DNA of 64,000 bases from SZUA-547 sp963669315 (GTDB lineage: Bacteria > Pseudomonadota > Alphaproteobacteria > Rhodobacterales > Rhodobacteraceae), in contig OY770021.1 of the NCBI GenBank assembly GCA_963669315.1, positions 1,054,001 to 1,118,000 on the forward strand, written 5' to 3'. Both the position numbers and the translations under genes were made by a program. Positions within the stretch are counted from its first letter, which is position 1, and each line of letters starts with the position of its first letter. Positions 9,250 to 18,293 of the stretch are shown here, piece by piece. Under the pieces are notes generated by a model, which worked only from the letters and a program-made list of their open reading frames with translations, was not told where the DNA came from and did no database searches.

Positions 9250-9623
9250 TCGCCCGAACCGCCGTCGAGCAGCGCCTCGATTTTCGCGAACAGCGTCTTG
9301 AAATTGATCGGTTTGGAATGGAAGTCGTCGCAACCGGCCTCCAGCGCCTTGTCGCGGTCGCTGGCCATAGCGAAGGCGGATAAAGCGATCACAGGGATGG
9401 ATTGGGTTTCCGGTGCGGATTTCAGGCGCCGAGTCGCCTCCCACCCATCCATCACAGGCAGGTTCAGGTCCATCAGGATCAGCGACGGCGCCTCTCTGCG
9501 CGCCATCTCAACGCCGCTGGCCCCGTCGGTGGCGATGATCACTTCGAACCCTTTTCGGTCGAGGCGGCGGGTCAACATATAGATGTTGTCTTCGTTGTCC
9601 TCGACGTAGAGAATTTTCGTCAT
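9246..9623 (-). CDS. single-domain response regulator
   Basis: The 125 residues are almost only a receiver domain: LYVEDNEDN acidic pocket, phospho-acceptor D52 in LILMDLNLPVMDG, the switch Ser/Ala in IALSAFA and the conserved Lys in FHSKPIN. There is no output domain, so it probably shuttles or buffers phosphate in a DivK/CheY-like way. Its start overlaps the stop of the kinase gene (9620-9623) and its stop overlaps the cyclase start (9246-9249), so the three are translationally coupled. Confidence 0.92.
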   Translation of the reverse strand: MTKILYVEDNEDNIYMLTRRLDRKGFEVIIATDGASGVEMARREAPSLILMDLNLPVMDGWEATRRLKSAPETQSIPVIALSAFAMASDRDKALEAGCDDFHSKPINFKTLFAKIEALLDGGSGE

Positions 9624-12600
9624 GAGTCGACCGCGCCTCCCACATAGCGGGCGATCAGCCGACCCAGCTCAGCAAGCAACGCATCGCGATCTGTCGCGCC
9701 CTTCTGTAGTACATGCTCGACACCACCGTTCAGGCGTCGGTGATCGTCTTCGGTGAGATCAGCCGCCGTCACCACGACAACAGGCGTGTCGTGGCGATCG
9801 GGGCGCTGACGCAGAGCGTCGAGAAATTCGAACCCGTCCACGCCGGGCATCATAAGGTCCAGCAGGATGAGATCCGGCCGGATGGCATCCAGCCGTTCCA
9901 ACCCTGCACGGCCGTCTTCGCCCTCTTCAACCCGCCAGCCTTCGCCTTTCAGGTATTCGCTCAGCCAGTGTCGCGTCGCCTCGTCATCCTCGACGACCAG
10001 CGCGATAGGCGCATCGTGCGAATTGCGGTATTGATCGAGGAGCGAGCGGAGCCTCTGTCTGTCCAAGGGCTTGGTCAGATAGTGCGTCGCGCCCAAGCGA
10101 TAGCCCTTCTGCGCTTCATCCAGCATCGTCAGCATTATGACCGGGATGTTAGCCAGCGCTTCATCCGCCTTGAGCGCCGTGAGCACGTCCCAGCCATCGG
10201 GATCCGGCATGATGACATCGAGTGTAATGACGGACGGGTTGAGCTTTCGCGCGATTTCGAGCGCATCGCGGCCGTTCTTGGCGGTGATGACGTCGAATCC
10301 CTCCTTGGCGAGAAACACACGCATCACCTCGCAAACTGCTTCATCGTCATCGACCACAAGCACCGACCCGTTGTTCGGTGACGCGGTGTCCGAACGGGGC
10401 TTCGTCGGCGGAAAAACATGGCGCGGTGCATGATCGAGGCCATGCGGCTCGAGAGGGATTTTCACGGTGAACGTCGAGCCTTCTCCCGGCGCGCTTTCCA
10501 CCTCGATGTCGCCGCCCATCATCAGACAAAGCCGCCGGCTGATCGCCAGTCCCAAGCCGGTTCCGCCATATTTGCGCGTGGTGGACGTATCGGCCTGGGT
10601 GAATTCTTGAAACAGCTTGCCAATCTGTTCTTGGGTCAGACCGATGCCAGTGTCAGCTACCGATAGCTCAAGCCAATCTTTGTCACCGACCCCAAGCGTC
10701 GATGCCGTCAGTGTGATCTCCCCGTCTTCCGTGAACTTGCAGGCGTTGCTGAGGAGATTCAGAACGATCTGGCGCAGCCGCGTCATGTCCGAGAGCATTT
10801 CGCACGGCGCATCCGGATACCGGGCGGTCAAGGTGTTGCCGTTCTTGGCCGCCAATCCCTGCGCGGTTCCGACTGCGTCCTGCAGCAACGACACAAAGTC
10901 AAATGTCTCCAGATTGAGTTCGAGTTTCCCGGCCTCAATCTTCGACAGGTCGAGAATCTCGTTAATCAGGTCCAGCAAATGGTTGCCAGCGCGGGATATC
11001 CGCTGCAGCGGCTCTACAAAGTCGTCCTGGCCTAGTTCCTCCGCGTCCTCCTCCAGCATCTCAGTAATGCCGATCACCGCATTCAGCGGGGTGCGCAACT
11101 CATGGCTCATATTGGCGAGAAACTGGCTCTTGGCTCGGTTGGCGTCCTCGGCGTCCTGTTCACGCTGCTTCAATTCCGTGATGTCGCTATAGACCGCCAC
11201 GGTTCCGCCTTCATCGGTCTTGAATTCCCGAACCTGGATCCAGCTTCCATCGTCACGCCTTTGGATATGCGCGCCGTCCGGGTTGCGATGACGCTCCATT
11301 CGCTGCTCGATCCACTCATCAACCCGGCCATCGGCGTCGCTGATCAAACCCATCTCCGCCGCTCGCCGAACAATGTCGGAGAAGCGTGTTCCCGGCGCCA
11401 CAACATCGCCCATGCCGGGATAGAGAAGGTCCCGATATGTGCTGTTGCATAGCACCAGCCGGTCCTCTCCGTCATATAGAGAAAACCCCTCCGAGATGCT
11501 TTCGATAGCGTCCGTAAGGCGCTGGCGCGCGCGTTCGACTTCGCGAAGGTTCTTTTCCTCGACCTCGATGGCGGTGTCGCGAAATACCTTCAGCGCATCC
11601 GCCATATGGGCGATCTCATCGTCGCCAGTTGTGGCTGGCAGCGGCGACCTGAGGTTCCCGCCGGCGATCGCCAGCATACTGTCACTGAGACCGGTCAAGC
11701 GGCCGATCAGATTGCGGCTGACATAGAGCCAGACGATCAGGATCGAACTGAGGAGGCTCAGCGCGACCACCGCCACCATAATCCCGGTGCTCACCCGCTG
11801 AACGGATTGAGCCTCAAGATTGCCCGTATTGATATCCGCCTTGGCGGTCGCCAATAGCTCATACACGGCTGTTGTGAGCTGGCGGGAAAGCGCCGCATTC
11901 TCCGCCAGAAGTTTTTCGCCACGCTCGATCAGGTCAAGTTCGGTGAGGCGCGCGTTGAAAATGCTGTTCTCGCCGAATGCGAGATTGTTGAATCTCGCGA
12001 TATGCGGCCGCAGGAAACGTTGCTGAACCGTCGGCAGGCTGGACATGAGGGCGCCGAGACTCTCCAACGCCTTGTGCAACGGGAACTCCGAAAGCTCGAG
12101 ATCTGCGCGACTTTTCTCGGACGCCATTCTGACAAGTGTGTCGTTGATGGCCGACACCTCAACCTGAAACTTCTGCAGCGGCAACGCTGTGGAGATGTTC
12201 CGGGCCAGTTCCTCGGTCGCTGCGCCGCGCTCTTCTTCAGAGAGCGAGGGGTCGTCGATCGCCTTGCGCAATTGAGAAAGCTTCGCATCCAGAACTGAAA
12301 TCCCTGGGGTCAAAGCCCGCTGCGCGCCCTTGTTCGCGATCGAGAGTTCGTTGAGCAGCGCCTGTTTGTTCTCCCCCGCGTCCAGGCGATTGCCCATCAA
12401 CAGATCGAGGCCGGTCAGGTTCTCTCCGAGTTTCTGTGCGGCCAGTTCGATGTTCTCAAGAGCGGTGGAGTCAGGCTCGCTGCGCTTGAGGTCGACGACC
12501 AGTTCATTGAGGCGTTCGACCTCGACTTCTATCGACGCGACGATCGCCTCGCGCCGGCTGTGGCTGGTTACAGCCAGCAATGCAGGCGCCGCAGCCACGA

Positions 12601-12823
12601 CCCGTTCGGCTTCGCGGGATATTTCCAGCGAACTGAGCGCAGCGGGAACCCGTTGTTCGGTGATGCGCTCTATGACGGCGCCGATCGCGAGGAATGAGTA
12701 GACCGCGGCGACCGCCGCCAGAACCGAGAAGGCGCTGATGCCGAAAAACGCGATGAGAAGTCGCCAGCGAACGCCAAAGCGGCGCTTCTTGTCAGACGAG
12801 GCGCCACCGTTCTGTTCTTCCAA
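9620..12823 (-). CDS. hybrid sensor histidine kinase (HAMP-PAS-HisKA-HATPase-REC-REC)
   Basis: The protein is 1067 residues. Membrane segment 1 is at about 20-48, a long helical periplasmic sensor at about 50-340, and membrane segment 2 at about 346-368, followed by a HAMP domain. A PAS_7-type domain (SEGFSLYDGEDRLVLCN) lies at about 435-550. The HisKA phospho-site is H574 in NMSHELRTPLN and the HATPase lies at about 685-795 (N-box LSNACKF, G-box GTGLGLAIS). Two receivers follow, with D869 (ITLDVIMP) and D989 (LILLDLMMP). The helical sensor suggests it reads a ligand-loaded periplasmic binding protein, and two such proteins are encoded next door (12878-13990 and 14195-15199). Output would go to the receiver protein and cyclase downstream. 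Confidence 0.92.
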   Translation of the reverse strand: MEEQNGGASSDKKRRFGVRWRLLIAFFGISAFSVLAAVAAVYSFLAIGAVIERITEQRVPAALSSLEISREAERVVAAAPALLAVTSHSRREAIVASIEVEVERLNELVVDLKRSEPDSTALENIELAAQKLGENLTGLDLLMGNRLDAGENKQALLNELSIANKGAQRALTPGISVLDAKLSQLRKAIDDPSLSEEERGAATEELARNISTALPLQKFQVEVSAINDTLVRMASEKSRADLELSEFPLHKALESLGALMSSLPTVQQRFLRPHIARFNNLAFGENSIFNARLTELDLIERGEKLLAENAALSRQLTTAVYELLATAKADINTGNLEAQSVQRVSTGIMVAVVALSLLSSILIVWLYVSRNLIGRLTGLSDSMLAIAGGNLRSPLPATTGDDEIAHMADALKVFRDTAIEVEEKNLREVERARQRLTDAIESISEGFSLYDGEDRLVLCNSTYRDLLYPGMGDVVAPGTRFSDIVRRAAEMGLISDADGRVDEWIEQRMERHRNPDGAHIQRRDDGSWIQVREFKTDEGGTVAVYSDITELKQREQDAEDANRAKSQFLANMSHELRTPLNAVIGITEMLEEDAEELGQDDFVEPLQRISRAGNHLLDLINEILDLSKIEAGKLELNLETFDFVSLLQDAVGTAQGLAAKNGNTLTARYPDAPCEMLSDMTRLRQIVLNLLSNACKFTEDGEITLTASTLGVGDKDWLELSVADTGIGLTQEQIGKLFQEFTQADTSTTRKYGGTGLGLAISRRLCLMMGGDIEVESAPGEGSTFTVKIPLEPHGLDHAPRHVFPPTKPRSDTASPNNGSVLVVDDDEAVCEVMRVFLAKEGFDVITAKNGRDALEIARKLNPSVITLDVIMPDPDGWDVLTALKADEALANIPVIMLTMLDEAQKGYRLGATHYLTKPLDRQRLRSLLDQYRNSHDAPIALVVEDDEATRHWLSEYLKGEGWRVEEGEDGRAGLERLDAIRPDLILLDLMMPGVDGFEFLDALRQRPDRHDTPVVVVTAADLTEDDHRRLNGGVEHVLQKGATDRDALLAELGRLIARYVGGAVDS

Positions 12824-12877
12824 GCTTCGCCCTCTCAGCTAATTCTCAACGCGACTTCATCTGGCAATAATCGATCC

Positions 12878-13990
12878 CTAGTTCTCAACGCTTTCGAGAG
12901 GCACATACTCGCCATCGCGCCACGCATACCAGGCGAATCCCGGGTCAGTGATGTCGCCATTCTCATCGAAGGACAATTCGCCCAGAACCGTATTAAACGT
13001 GTTGCTGCGCAAAGAAGCGACCATCGCGTCCAGTTCAATCGAATCGGCTTTCTCTGCGGCCTGCGCCCATACTTCGACCGCGGCAAATGCGTAAAGAGTA
13101 TAACCGTCAGGTTCGATCCCCTGCGCCCTAAACTCTTCAACAAGCTCATTATTCACCGGATTATAGCGCGGATCTGGGAAGAAGGTGAAGAGCGTGCCAT
13201 CGCCCGCCGGCCCGGTAATAAGCCAGTAGTCAGTGGTCGACAGAGAGTCTCCTGATACGAACTGCAGATCGTCGTTCTGGTCGCGCGCCTCGCGCAGGAT
13301 CAATCCCGCTTCCGCCGGATAGCCCCCTACGAATAGCACGTCGGCGTCAGCATCCCGGACTTTCGCGACAACCGGTGAATAGTCCACTTCACCAGGCATG
13401 TATGAATCGAACATTGTCTCTGCAATGCCGCGCGTGTTCAACTGTTTCTTCGTCTCTTCGGCGAGGCCTTGTCCATAGGCGCCGCCATCGTGAAGAATGG
13501 CGATATTCTTGTCGGCCCAGTTATCCGCCAAATAGTCCCCGATATATGTCCCCTGTCGATCATCACGGCCACATATGCGGAAAATTCCCGGCCCGCCCTC
13601 ATCCGTCAGCTTCGTATTGGTCGCTGAGGGGGAGATCATTAGAATACCGGCCTTTTCATAGACCTTTGAGGCCGGGATTGAAGCGCCCGATGACCAATGG
13701 CCTACGACGAAATTGACGCCATCGCTGACGAATTTGTTGGCGACGGCCACCGCTTGATCAGGATCAGCGGCGTCATCTCCGGGCACTAGACGAACCTGCT
13801 CGCCTAGCACGCCACCGGCCTCATTGACCTTTTGAATCGCATAGGCCGCTCCCACGCGATATTGCTCTCCGCCCCAGGCGTATTGGCCCGAAAGCGGCGC
13901 GCCCAAGCCAACCAGAATTTCAGCTTGCGCCGTCGAAACGCTCGTCGCGAACAACAAAGTGGCGGCAAGCGCAGTTCTTGAACGTCTCAT
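12878..13990 (-). CDS. ABC-type branched-chain amino acid-like substrate-binding protein (LivK family)
   Basis: The protein is 370 residues from the ATG at 13990, with the ribosome site GGGGAGG nine bases upstream and a Sec signal (MRRSRTALAATLLFATSVSTAQA). An in-frame upstream extension would bury this signal, so it was not used. The mature part shows the Peripla_BP_6 fold: IHxxPLSG-like start (VGLGAPLSGQYAW), VSDGVNFVVGHWSSGASIPAS, SPSATNTKLTD, GGAYGQGLAEETKK. No permease or ATPase genes are adjacent. The gene precedes the hybrid kinase in the same direction with a gap of about 50 bases, so it may serve as the ligand-loaded sensor subunit of that kinase. The ligand is not known. Confidence 0.87.
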   Translation of the reverse strand: MRRSRTALAATLLFATSVSTAQAEILVGLGAPLSGQYAWGGEQYRVGAAYAIQKVNEAGGVLGEQVRLVPGDDAADPDQAVAVANKFVSDGVNFVVGHWSSGASIPASKVYEKAGILMISPSATNTKLTDEGGPGIFRICGRDDRQGTYIGDYLADNWADKNIAILHDGGAYGQGLAEETKKQLNTRGIAETMFDSYMPGEVDYSPVVAKVRDADADVLFVGGYPAEAGLILREARDQNDDLQFVSGDSLSTTDYWLITGPAGDGTLFTFFPDPRYNPVNNELVEEFRAQGIEPDGYTLYAFAAVEVWAQAAEKADSIELDAMVASLRSNTFNTVLGELSFDENGDITDPGFAWYAWRDGEYVPLESVEN

Positions 13991-14194
13991 TGATCGCCTC
14001 CCCTGGGAGAATGAAGTCTTCGCCTCCTTACTCAGGATAATAGCGGCAATTGGGATGATCACGGAAGCCTCCTGTCTGGTTTGGCGGCGCCGGACACCGA
14101 TCGGCTGACCCAAAAGAATTGAATCCTAGTGGGAAACTCGGCAAGTCTCGCTAGTATCTGTGGGCGCATGCGAGCCCAGCCGGGGAATAGCTGA

Positions 14195-15199
14195 ATGAAA
14201 TTGATCCGCCGAATTTTGACATTAACTCTCGTCTGCTACGCCGTCTCGTCAGTGGCCGTAGCCGAGGACAGGCGCACGATTCTCGGCGTCTTTTATGAGG
14301 GCTGCGAGCATCTCTGCGAAGGTTTCAAGGCAGCCATCGCCGAGAGCGGATTTCCGGCGGATGTCATCATCCGGAATATCAATCAGGACAAAGGCCTGTT
14401 GCCGTCGATCGTCGAGGAGGCCCGCGAGACCCGCCCAGATCTGGTTTTGACATTCGGCACCAGCGTCACCCTCGGTGTGATCGGCACACTGGATGACGTC
14501 GATGACGAACAGTTCATTTCTGAAATTCCCGTCGTCTTCACCGTCGTCGCCGACCCGTTCGGCACACGGATCGCTGAAAGCTTTGAGCGCAGCGGCCGCG
14601 CCAACGTCGCCGGCACCTATAACCGCGTTCCCGAACCGGTGAATATCGAGGTGATCCGGCAATATGACCCGGCATTCAACAAACTTGGGCTGCTCTACCA
14701 TTCTAATGAGCGCAACTCGGTGCTCAAGAAAGAGGAGCTCGCGGCGCTCACCCCCGCACATGGCGTCGAGCTGATCGCGCTCGAACTGGACCCCGGCAAT
14801 TTGTCGGCGCCTGACCCCGCTACCATTCCGCTGCGCATGGCGGAACTGCGGGACAAAGGCGTGAAATGGCTTTATCTCGGCTCCAGTTCATTCCTCCGCC
14901 TGAATGGTGAAGTTTACACCACGTCGGCGGTAGAGAACGGGATTGCAATCGTCAGCCCGTACCCGAGCCTTGTGCGGGAGCGGCGAGCGTTGCTCTCCAT
15001 CGCTGCCCGATATCCGGATATCGGAAAATTGGCGGCGGAGCAGGCGCTGAAAATCCTTCGCGACGGGGCGACGCCCGGCGATCTGCCGATCGCTCGCGCG
15101 AAAGATTTCGCCTATGTCGTCAATATGGATGTCGCGAAAGAACTGAAGCGGATTCCGCCATTCTCCTTTCTTCAGGTGGCCGAGACAATTTCGAACTGA
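14195..15199 (+). CDS. ABC_sub_bind-family (PF04392) periplasmic binding protein
   Basis: The 334 residues begin with a signal peptide ending near VAVAED. The protein has the two-lobed TrpX/YtfQ-like fold of PF04392: ILGVFYEGCEHLCEGF, RPDLVLTFGTSVTLGV, IPVVFTVVADPFGTRIAESF, GRANVAGTYNRVP, KLGLLYHSNERNS, and LRMAELRDKGVKWLYLGSSSFL. It is transcribed divergently from the LivK-type gene and kinase operon, with no transporter membrane genes. It may be an accessory sensor for the kinase or an orphan binding protein. Genes of this family are often placed next to two-component systems. Confidence 0.82.
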   Translation: MKLIRRILTLTLVCYAVSSVAVAEDRRTILGVFYEGCEHLCEGFKAAIAESGFPADVIIRNINQDKGLLPSIVEEARETRPDLVLTFGTSVTLGVIGTLDDVDDEQFISEIPVVFTVVADPFGTRIAESFERSGRANVAGTYNRVPEPVNIEVIRQYDPAFNKLGLLYHSNERNSVLKKEELAALTPAHGVELIALELDPGNLSAPDPATIPLRMAELRDKGVKWLYLGSSSFLRLNGEVYTTSAVENGIAIVSPYPSLVRERRALLSIAARYPDIGKLAAEQALKILRDGATPGDLPIARAKDFAYVVNMDVAKELKRIPPFSFLQVAETISN

Positions 15200-16215
15200 G
15201 AGCTTAACTGCTTCAAGTGCATCCCAATAGCCGCTACGGAATCTCAATGGCTGTGCTGATCAGGATGGTCGCTACGTGTCCCCTATTGGCATTGTGTTTT
15301 TTGGATTTCGTGGACGCTCAGAATAGGCGCGGATAGCGCCGGGAGGTGTCAATTGACGAAGCCGAAACGATACAAACGCTACAGCGCGGAGTTCAAGCGT
15401 GAGGCTCTGGGCCGTGCTGCTGAAGAGGGCATGACGGACAAGGTTGTTTGTGAGGAGCTTGGGATCAGCACCCGTCAATTCCGTCGATGGCAGGGCGAGA
15501 TGGCGTTACTTGGGCAAGATGCGTTCCCCGGCGCCGGACGGCCTCGTGACCAGGAGCTTGCCGCGCTGAAGCGTGAACTGGCCCAAGTGAAGAAGGAGCG
15601 CGACTTCCTAAAGGAAGCGGCGGCGTACTTCGCCAAGCTGTCGAAGTGAAGCACGCCTGCATCGATCTCCGCCGCGACCGCTATCCTGTGCGCATGATGT
15701 GCCGCCTGTTGCGCGTATCGTCCAGCGGCTACTACGCTTGGCGAACGCATCCGGAGAGCGCCCGAACTCAGCAGGACAGAGAGCTGACGCCGAAGATCAG
15801 GCGGGTCTTCGAGGCCAGCAAGGGGGTCTATGGCAGCCCGCGGGCGCACGCCGAGTTGGCTGAGGAAGGCGCCGCGGCAGGTCGCGACAAGATCGCCCGT
15901 CTGATGCGCCTGGAACGGCTGAGAGGCTGCCCCAAGCGTCGTTTCCGGACCACGACAAAGCGTGACCCGGCGCATCCTGTTGCGAAGAACCTGCTGAAGC
16001 AAAACTTCCAGGCGCAGGAGCCGAGCCAGCGATGGGCGTCCGACATCACCTACATCTCGACAAAGCAGGGCTGGCTCTACTTCGCGGTTGTGATGGATCT
16101 CTTCTCCCGTCGCATCGTGGGCTGGTCGATGAGCCATCGCATGGGCCGGCGTCTGGCGGTCGGCGCCTTAACGATGGCGATCGACGCGCGTCGGCCGGAC
16201 GGACATCTCATTCAT
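15200..16215 (+). mobile_element. truncated IS3-family element
   Basis: orfA and most of orfB are present, but the sequence diverges from the family right after DGHLIHRS (about 16215), losing the second catalytic Asp, the Glu and the right end. The left end lies somewhere between 15200 and 15352. I could not fix it because the matching right end is lost. Confidence 0.65.
15353..15649 (+). CDS. IS3-family transposase OrfA
   Basis: The 98-residue HTH_Tnp_1 protein reads KRYKRYSAEFKREALGRAAE, with the helix-turn-helix VCEELGISTRQFRRWQ and a C-terminal leucine zipper-like helix (ELAALKRELAQVKKERDFLK). Its stop overlaps the orfB start (15646-15649), the usual arrangement for programmed frameshifting. 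OrfA is whole, but its partner is broken. Confidence 0.85.
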   Translation: MTKPKRYKRYSAEFKREALGRAAEEGMTDKVVCEELGISTRQFRRWQGEMALLGQDAFPGAGRPRDQELAALKRELAQVKKERDFLKEAAAYFAKLSK

Positions 16216-16455
16216 CGCAGTGCAACGCACTTCGCCATGGCACCCCGGTCAAGCTGGCGATCAAGATTTGGTGGCGCTGCGCATTTTCTCGTAAGCGGCC
16301 GTTCACGCCGAGCTGGGCGGTCAAAGACCTTTCCCGACGTTCTCCATGCCGGCGCCCGATATCTCGCATCCGGGTATCACTGCCCGGAGCAACACTCAAA
16401 CCAGGCGCTTTCCTTCTTGGCTAAACACCATCAGACGTTCTCTCGCCAAATCTAG
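15646..16455 (+). pseudogene. IS3-family transposase OrfB, 3'-truncated
   Basis: The HTH_21 part (YPVRMMCRLLRVSSSGYYAW; GVYGSPRAHAEL) and the first rve strand with its Asp (WASDITYISTKQGWLYFAVVMD) are normal. At about 16215 the family sequence stops where LIHHSDRG would be expected, and the frame runs on into unrelated DNA until 16455, overlapping the end of ugpC. The second Asp and the Glu are missing, so the enzyme is inactive. Confidence 0.8.
16216..16395. other. unidentified 180 bases between IS3 break and ugpC
   Basis: This sequence follows the abrupt end of the IS3 orfB. It has open frames on both strands but no motif that I recognise. It may be the 3' flank of ugpC or a remnant of a third mobile element that cut the IS3 copy. 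Confidence 0.35.
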
Positions 16456-17445
16456 TCCCAAAGTCTGACCTTCAATTGGGAGCGGCAGCTGCCCATCTTG
16501 CCGCACTGTTACCGTTTCGGTTGATGGGAGTTGAAGATGGACAAGCGTTTCAGCGCCAAGCGCTTCAGTATAGCTGACGACCGCATTCATTGCGCCCGCG
16601 CCCGGATCACACAGAAATAGGTGCTCTGGCCGAATGCCGATCGTCGTTCCGGATTCTGACAGAGAGCGTTTAGCTTCATCTGATACGAACGAGTCCTTAT
16701 CTTCGAACAATGACTGGCTTAGAAAATTCGTCGACGGCGATCCGATAAACCCAGCGACGAATGCGGTTTGTGGATTCTCATAAACTTCGAGCGGCGCGCC
16801 TATCTGATCTGCGACGCCGTCGTTCATGACAATCATTCGGTCCGCCAGCGTCATCGCCTCAACCTGGTCATGCGTGACATAGAGCGAAGTGACGCCGAGT
16901 TGCCGCTGCAGATGCTTGATCTCCAAACGCATCTGGACGCGCAGTTTCGCATCCAGATTTGAGAGCGGCTCGTCGAACAGAAATACATCCGGCTTGCGAA
17001 CGATGGCCCGGCCCATTGCGACGCGCTGACGTTGACCGCCCGACAACTGGCGTGGCTTGCGATTTAGAAACGGCTCCAATTGCAAAAGTTTCGCCGCAGT
17101 CTGCACGCGCTCCGCGATCTCCGGCTTGGGCGTCTTCGCGATTTTTAGACCATAGGCCATGTTCTCGAAAACACTCATATGCGGGTAAAGCGCATAGTTC
17201 TGGAACACCATAGCAATGTTGCGGTCCATGGGCTCGGCTTCGTTCACCCGGCCGCCATTGATACTGATTTCGCCGCTAGTCGCCGTCTCCAACCCCGCCA
17301 CCATTCTGAGCAGGGTGGACTTGCCGCAACCCGACGGTCCGACGATCACGATGAACTCGCCGTCCTGAATGTCGATATTGACGCCATGGATGACCTGCGT
17401 CTCGCCGAAACTCTTCTTCACGTCATTAAGTGAAAGTGTCGCCAT
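16396..17445 (-). CDS. ugpC: ABC transporter ATPase, sn-glycerol-3-phosphate/sugar type (UgpC)
   Basis: This 349-residue ATPase is of the MalK/UgpC class: Walker A GPSGCGKST (36-44), signature LSGGQRQRVAMGRA, Walker B VFLFDEPLSNLDAKLR, the switch His in YVTHDQVEAM, then a TOBE/OB C-terminal domain (TTIGIRPEHLFL). It powers import by the UgpA/UgpE pore. It is the last gene of ugpBAEC, two bases after ugpE. The substrate could be glycerol-3-phosphate, a glycerophosphodiester or a sugar; UgpC-type ATPases are shared between such systems. Confidence 0.9.
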   Translation of the reverse strand: MATLSLNDVKKSFGETQVIHGVNIDIQDGEFIVIVGPSGCGKSTLLRMVAGLETATSGEISINGGRVNEAEPMDRNIAMVFQNYALYPHMSVFENMAYGLKIAKTPKPEIAERVQTAAKLLQLEPFLNRKPRQLSGGQRQRVAMGRAIVRKPDVFLFDEPLSNLDAKLRVQMRLEIKHLQRQLGVTSLYVTHDQVEAMTLADRMIVMNDGVADQIGAPLEVYENPQTAFVAGFIGSPSTNFLSQSLFEDKDSFVSDEAKRSLSESGTTIGIRPEHLFLCDPGAGAMNAVVSYTEALGAETLVHLQLPSTETVTVRQDGQLPLPIEGQTLGLDLARERLMVFSQEGKRLV

Positions 17446-17447
17446 CT

Positions 17448-18293
17448 CTATTTCTCGCTATCGACAAGACCGCGCACGAACAGTTTCTGCATCGAGATCA
17501 CGACAATTACCGGCGGAACCATCGCTAAAATCGACGTCGCCATTATTACCGGCCAATTGGCGATGTCGTCGCCCGTTGGGAACATCTGCTTTAGGCCCAT
17601 CACGATTGTGTTCATCTCTGGATCAGTTGTGATCAGTAGCGGCCAAAGATACTGGTTCCAGCCATAGATAAAGAGGATCACGAACAGGGCCGCGATATTT
17701 GTGCGGGACATCGGAACAAGGATGTCGATGAAGAACCGCATAGGCCGCGCGCCGTCCACGCGCGCCGCTTCGGCCAACTCATCGGGCACCGTCATGAAAA
17801 ATTGGCGGAATAGGAATGTCGCCGTCGCAGAGGCGATCAGCGGGAAGATCAAACCCGAATAGCTATTCAACATACCGAATCCCGCGATGACCTCATAAGT
17901 GGGCACGATCCGCACTTCGACAGGCAGCATAAGGGTCAGGAAAATCAGCCAGAAAAACACCTGCCGCCCCGGAAAACGGAAATAGACGATGGCGAAGGCC
18001 GATAGCAGCGAGATGATGATCTTACCGATAGAGATCCCCAGCGCCATGACCAGAGAATTAGCCAACATCCGCGCGACCGGCGCGTTGATTCCCGAGACAA
18101 GCGCCTCCCGGTAGTTCTCGTAGAACCGGTCGCCGGGAATCAGCGGCATTGGCGGCCGTACGATATCCGCCTGCGACACTGTTGAGGCGACGAAGGCCAG
18201 CCAGATCGGGAAAAAAATGAACAGCACGCCGACAATCAGCCCCACATGGGTCATCCAAAGGCTCGCGCCGCGTTTACCAACCATGCCCGACAT
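17448..18293 (-). CDS. ugpE: ABC transporter permease UgpE-like
   Basis: The 281-residue inner-membrane permease has six predicted segments and the EAA loop ELAEAARVDGARPMRFFIDILVPMSR near residues 175-200, which docks to the ATPase. It resembles UgpE (short N-terminus, MalG side of the family). Its ATG shares bases with the ugpA stop (TGATG at 18291-18295), so the two pore subunits are coupled in translation. Confidence 0.88.
   Translation of the reverse strand: MSGMVGKRGASLWMTHVGLIVGVLFIFFPIWLAFVASTVSQADIVRPPMPLIPGDRFYENYREALVSGINAPVARMLANSLVMALGISIGKIIISLLSAFAIVYFRFPGRQVFFWLIFLTLMLPVEVRIVPTYEVIAGFGMLNSYSGLIFPLIASATATFLFRQFFMTVPDELAEAARVDGARPMRFFIDILVPMSRTNIAALFVILFIYGWNQYLWPLLITTDPEMNTIVMGLKQMFPTGDDIANWPVIMATSILAMVPPVIVVISMQKLFVRGLVDSEK

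Noticed and set aside
9249..9444. upstream extension of the cyclase gene
   Set aside because: It runs inside the coding sequence of the receiver protein in another frame; the ATG at 9249 has the natural overlapping start and begins the receiver domain.
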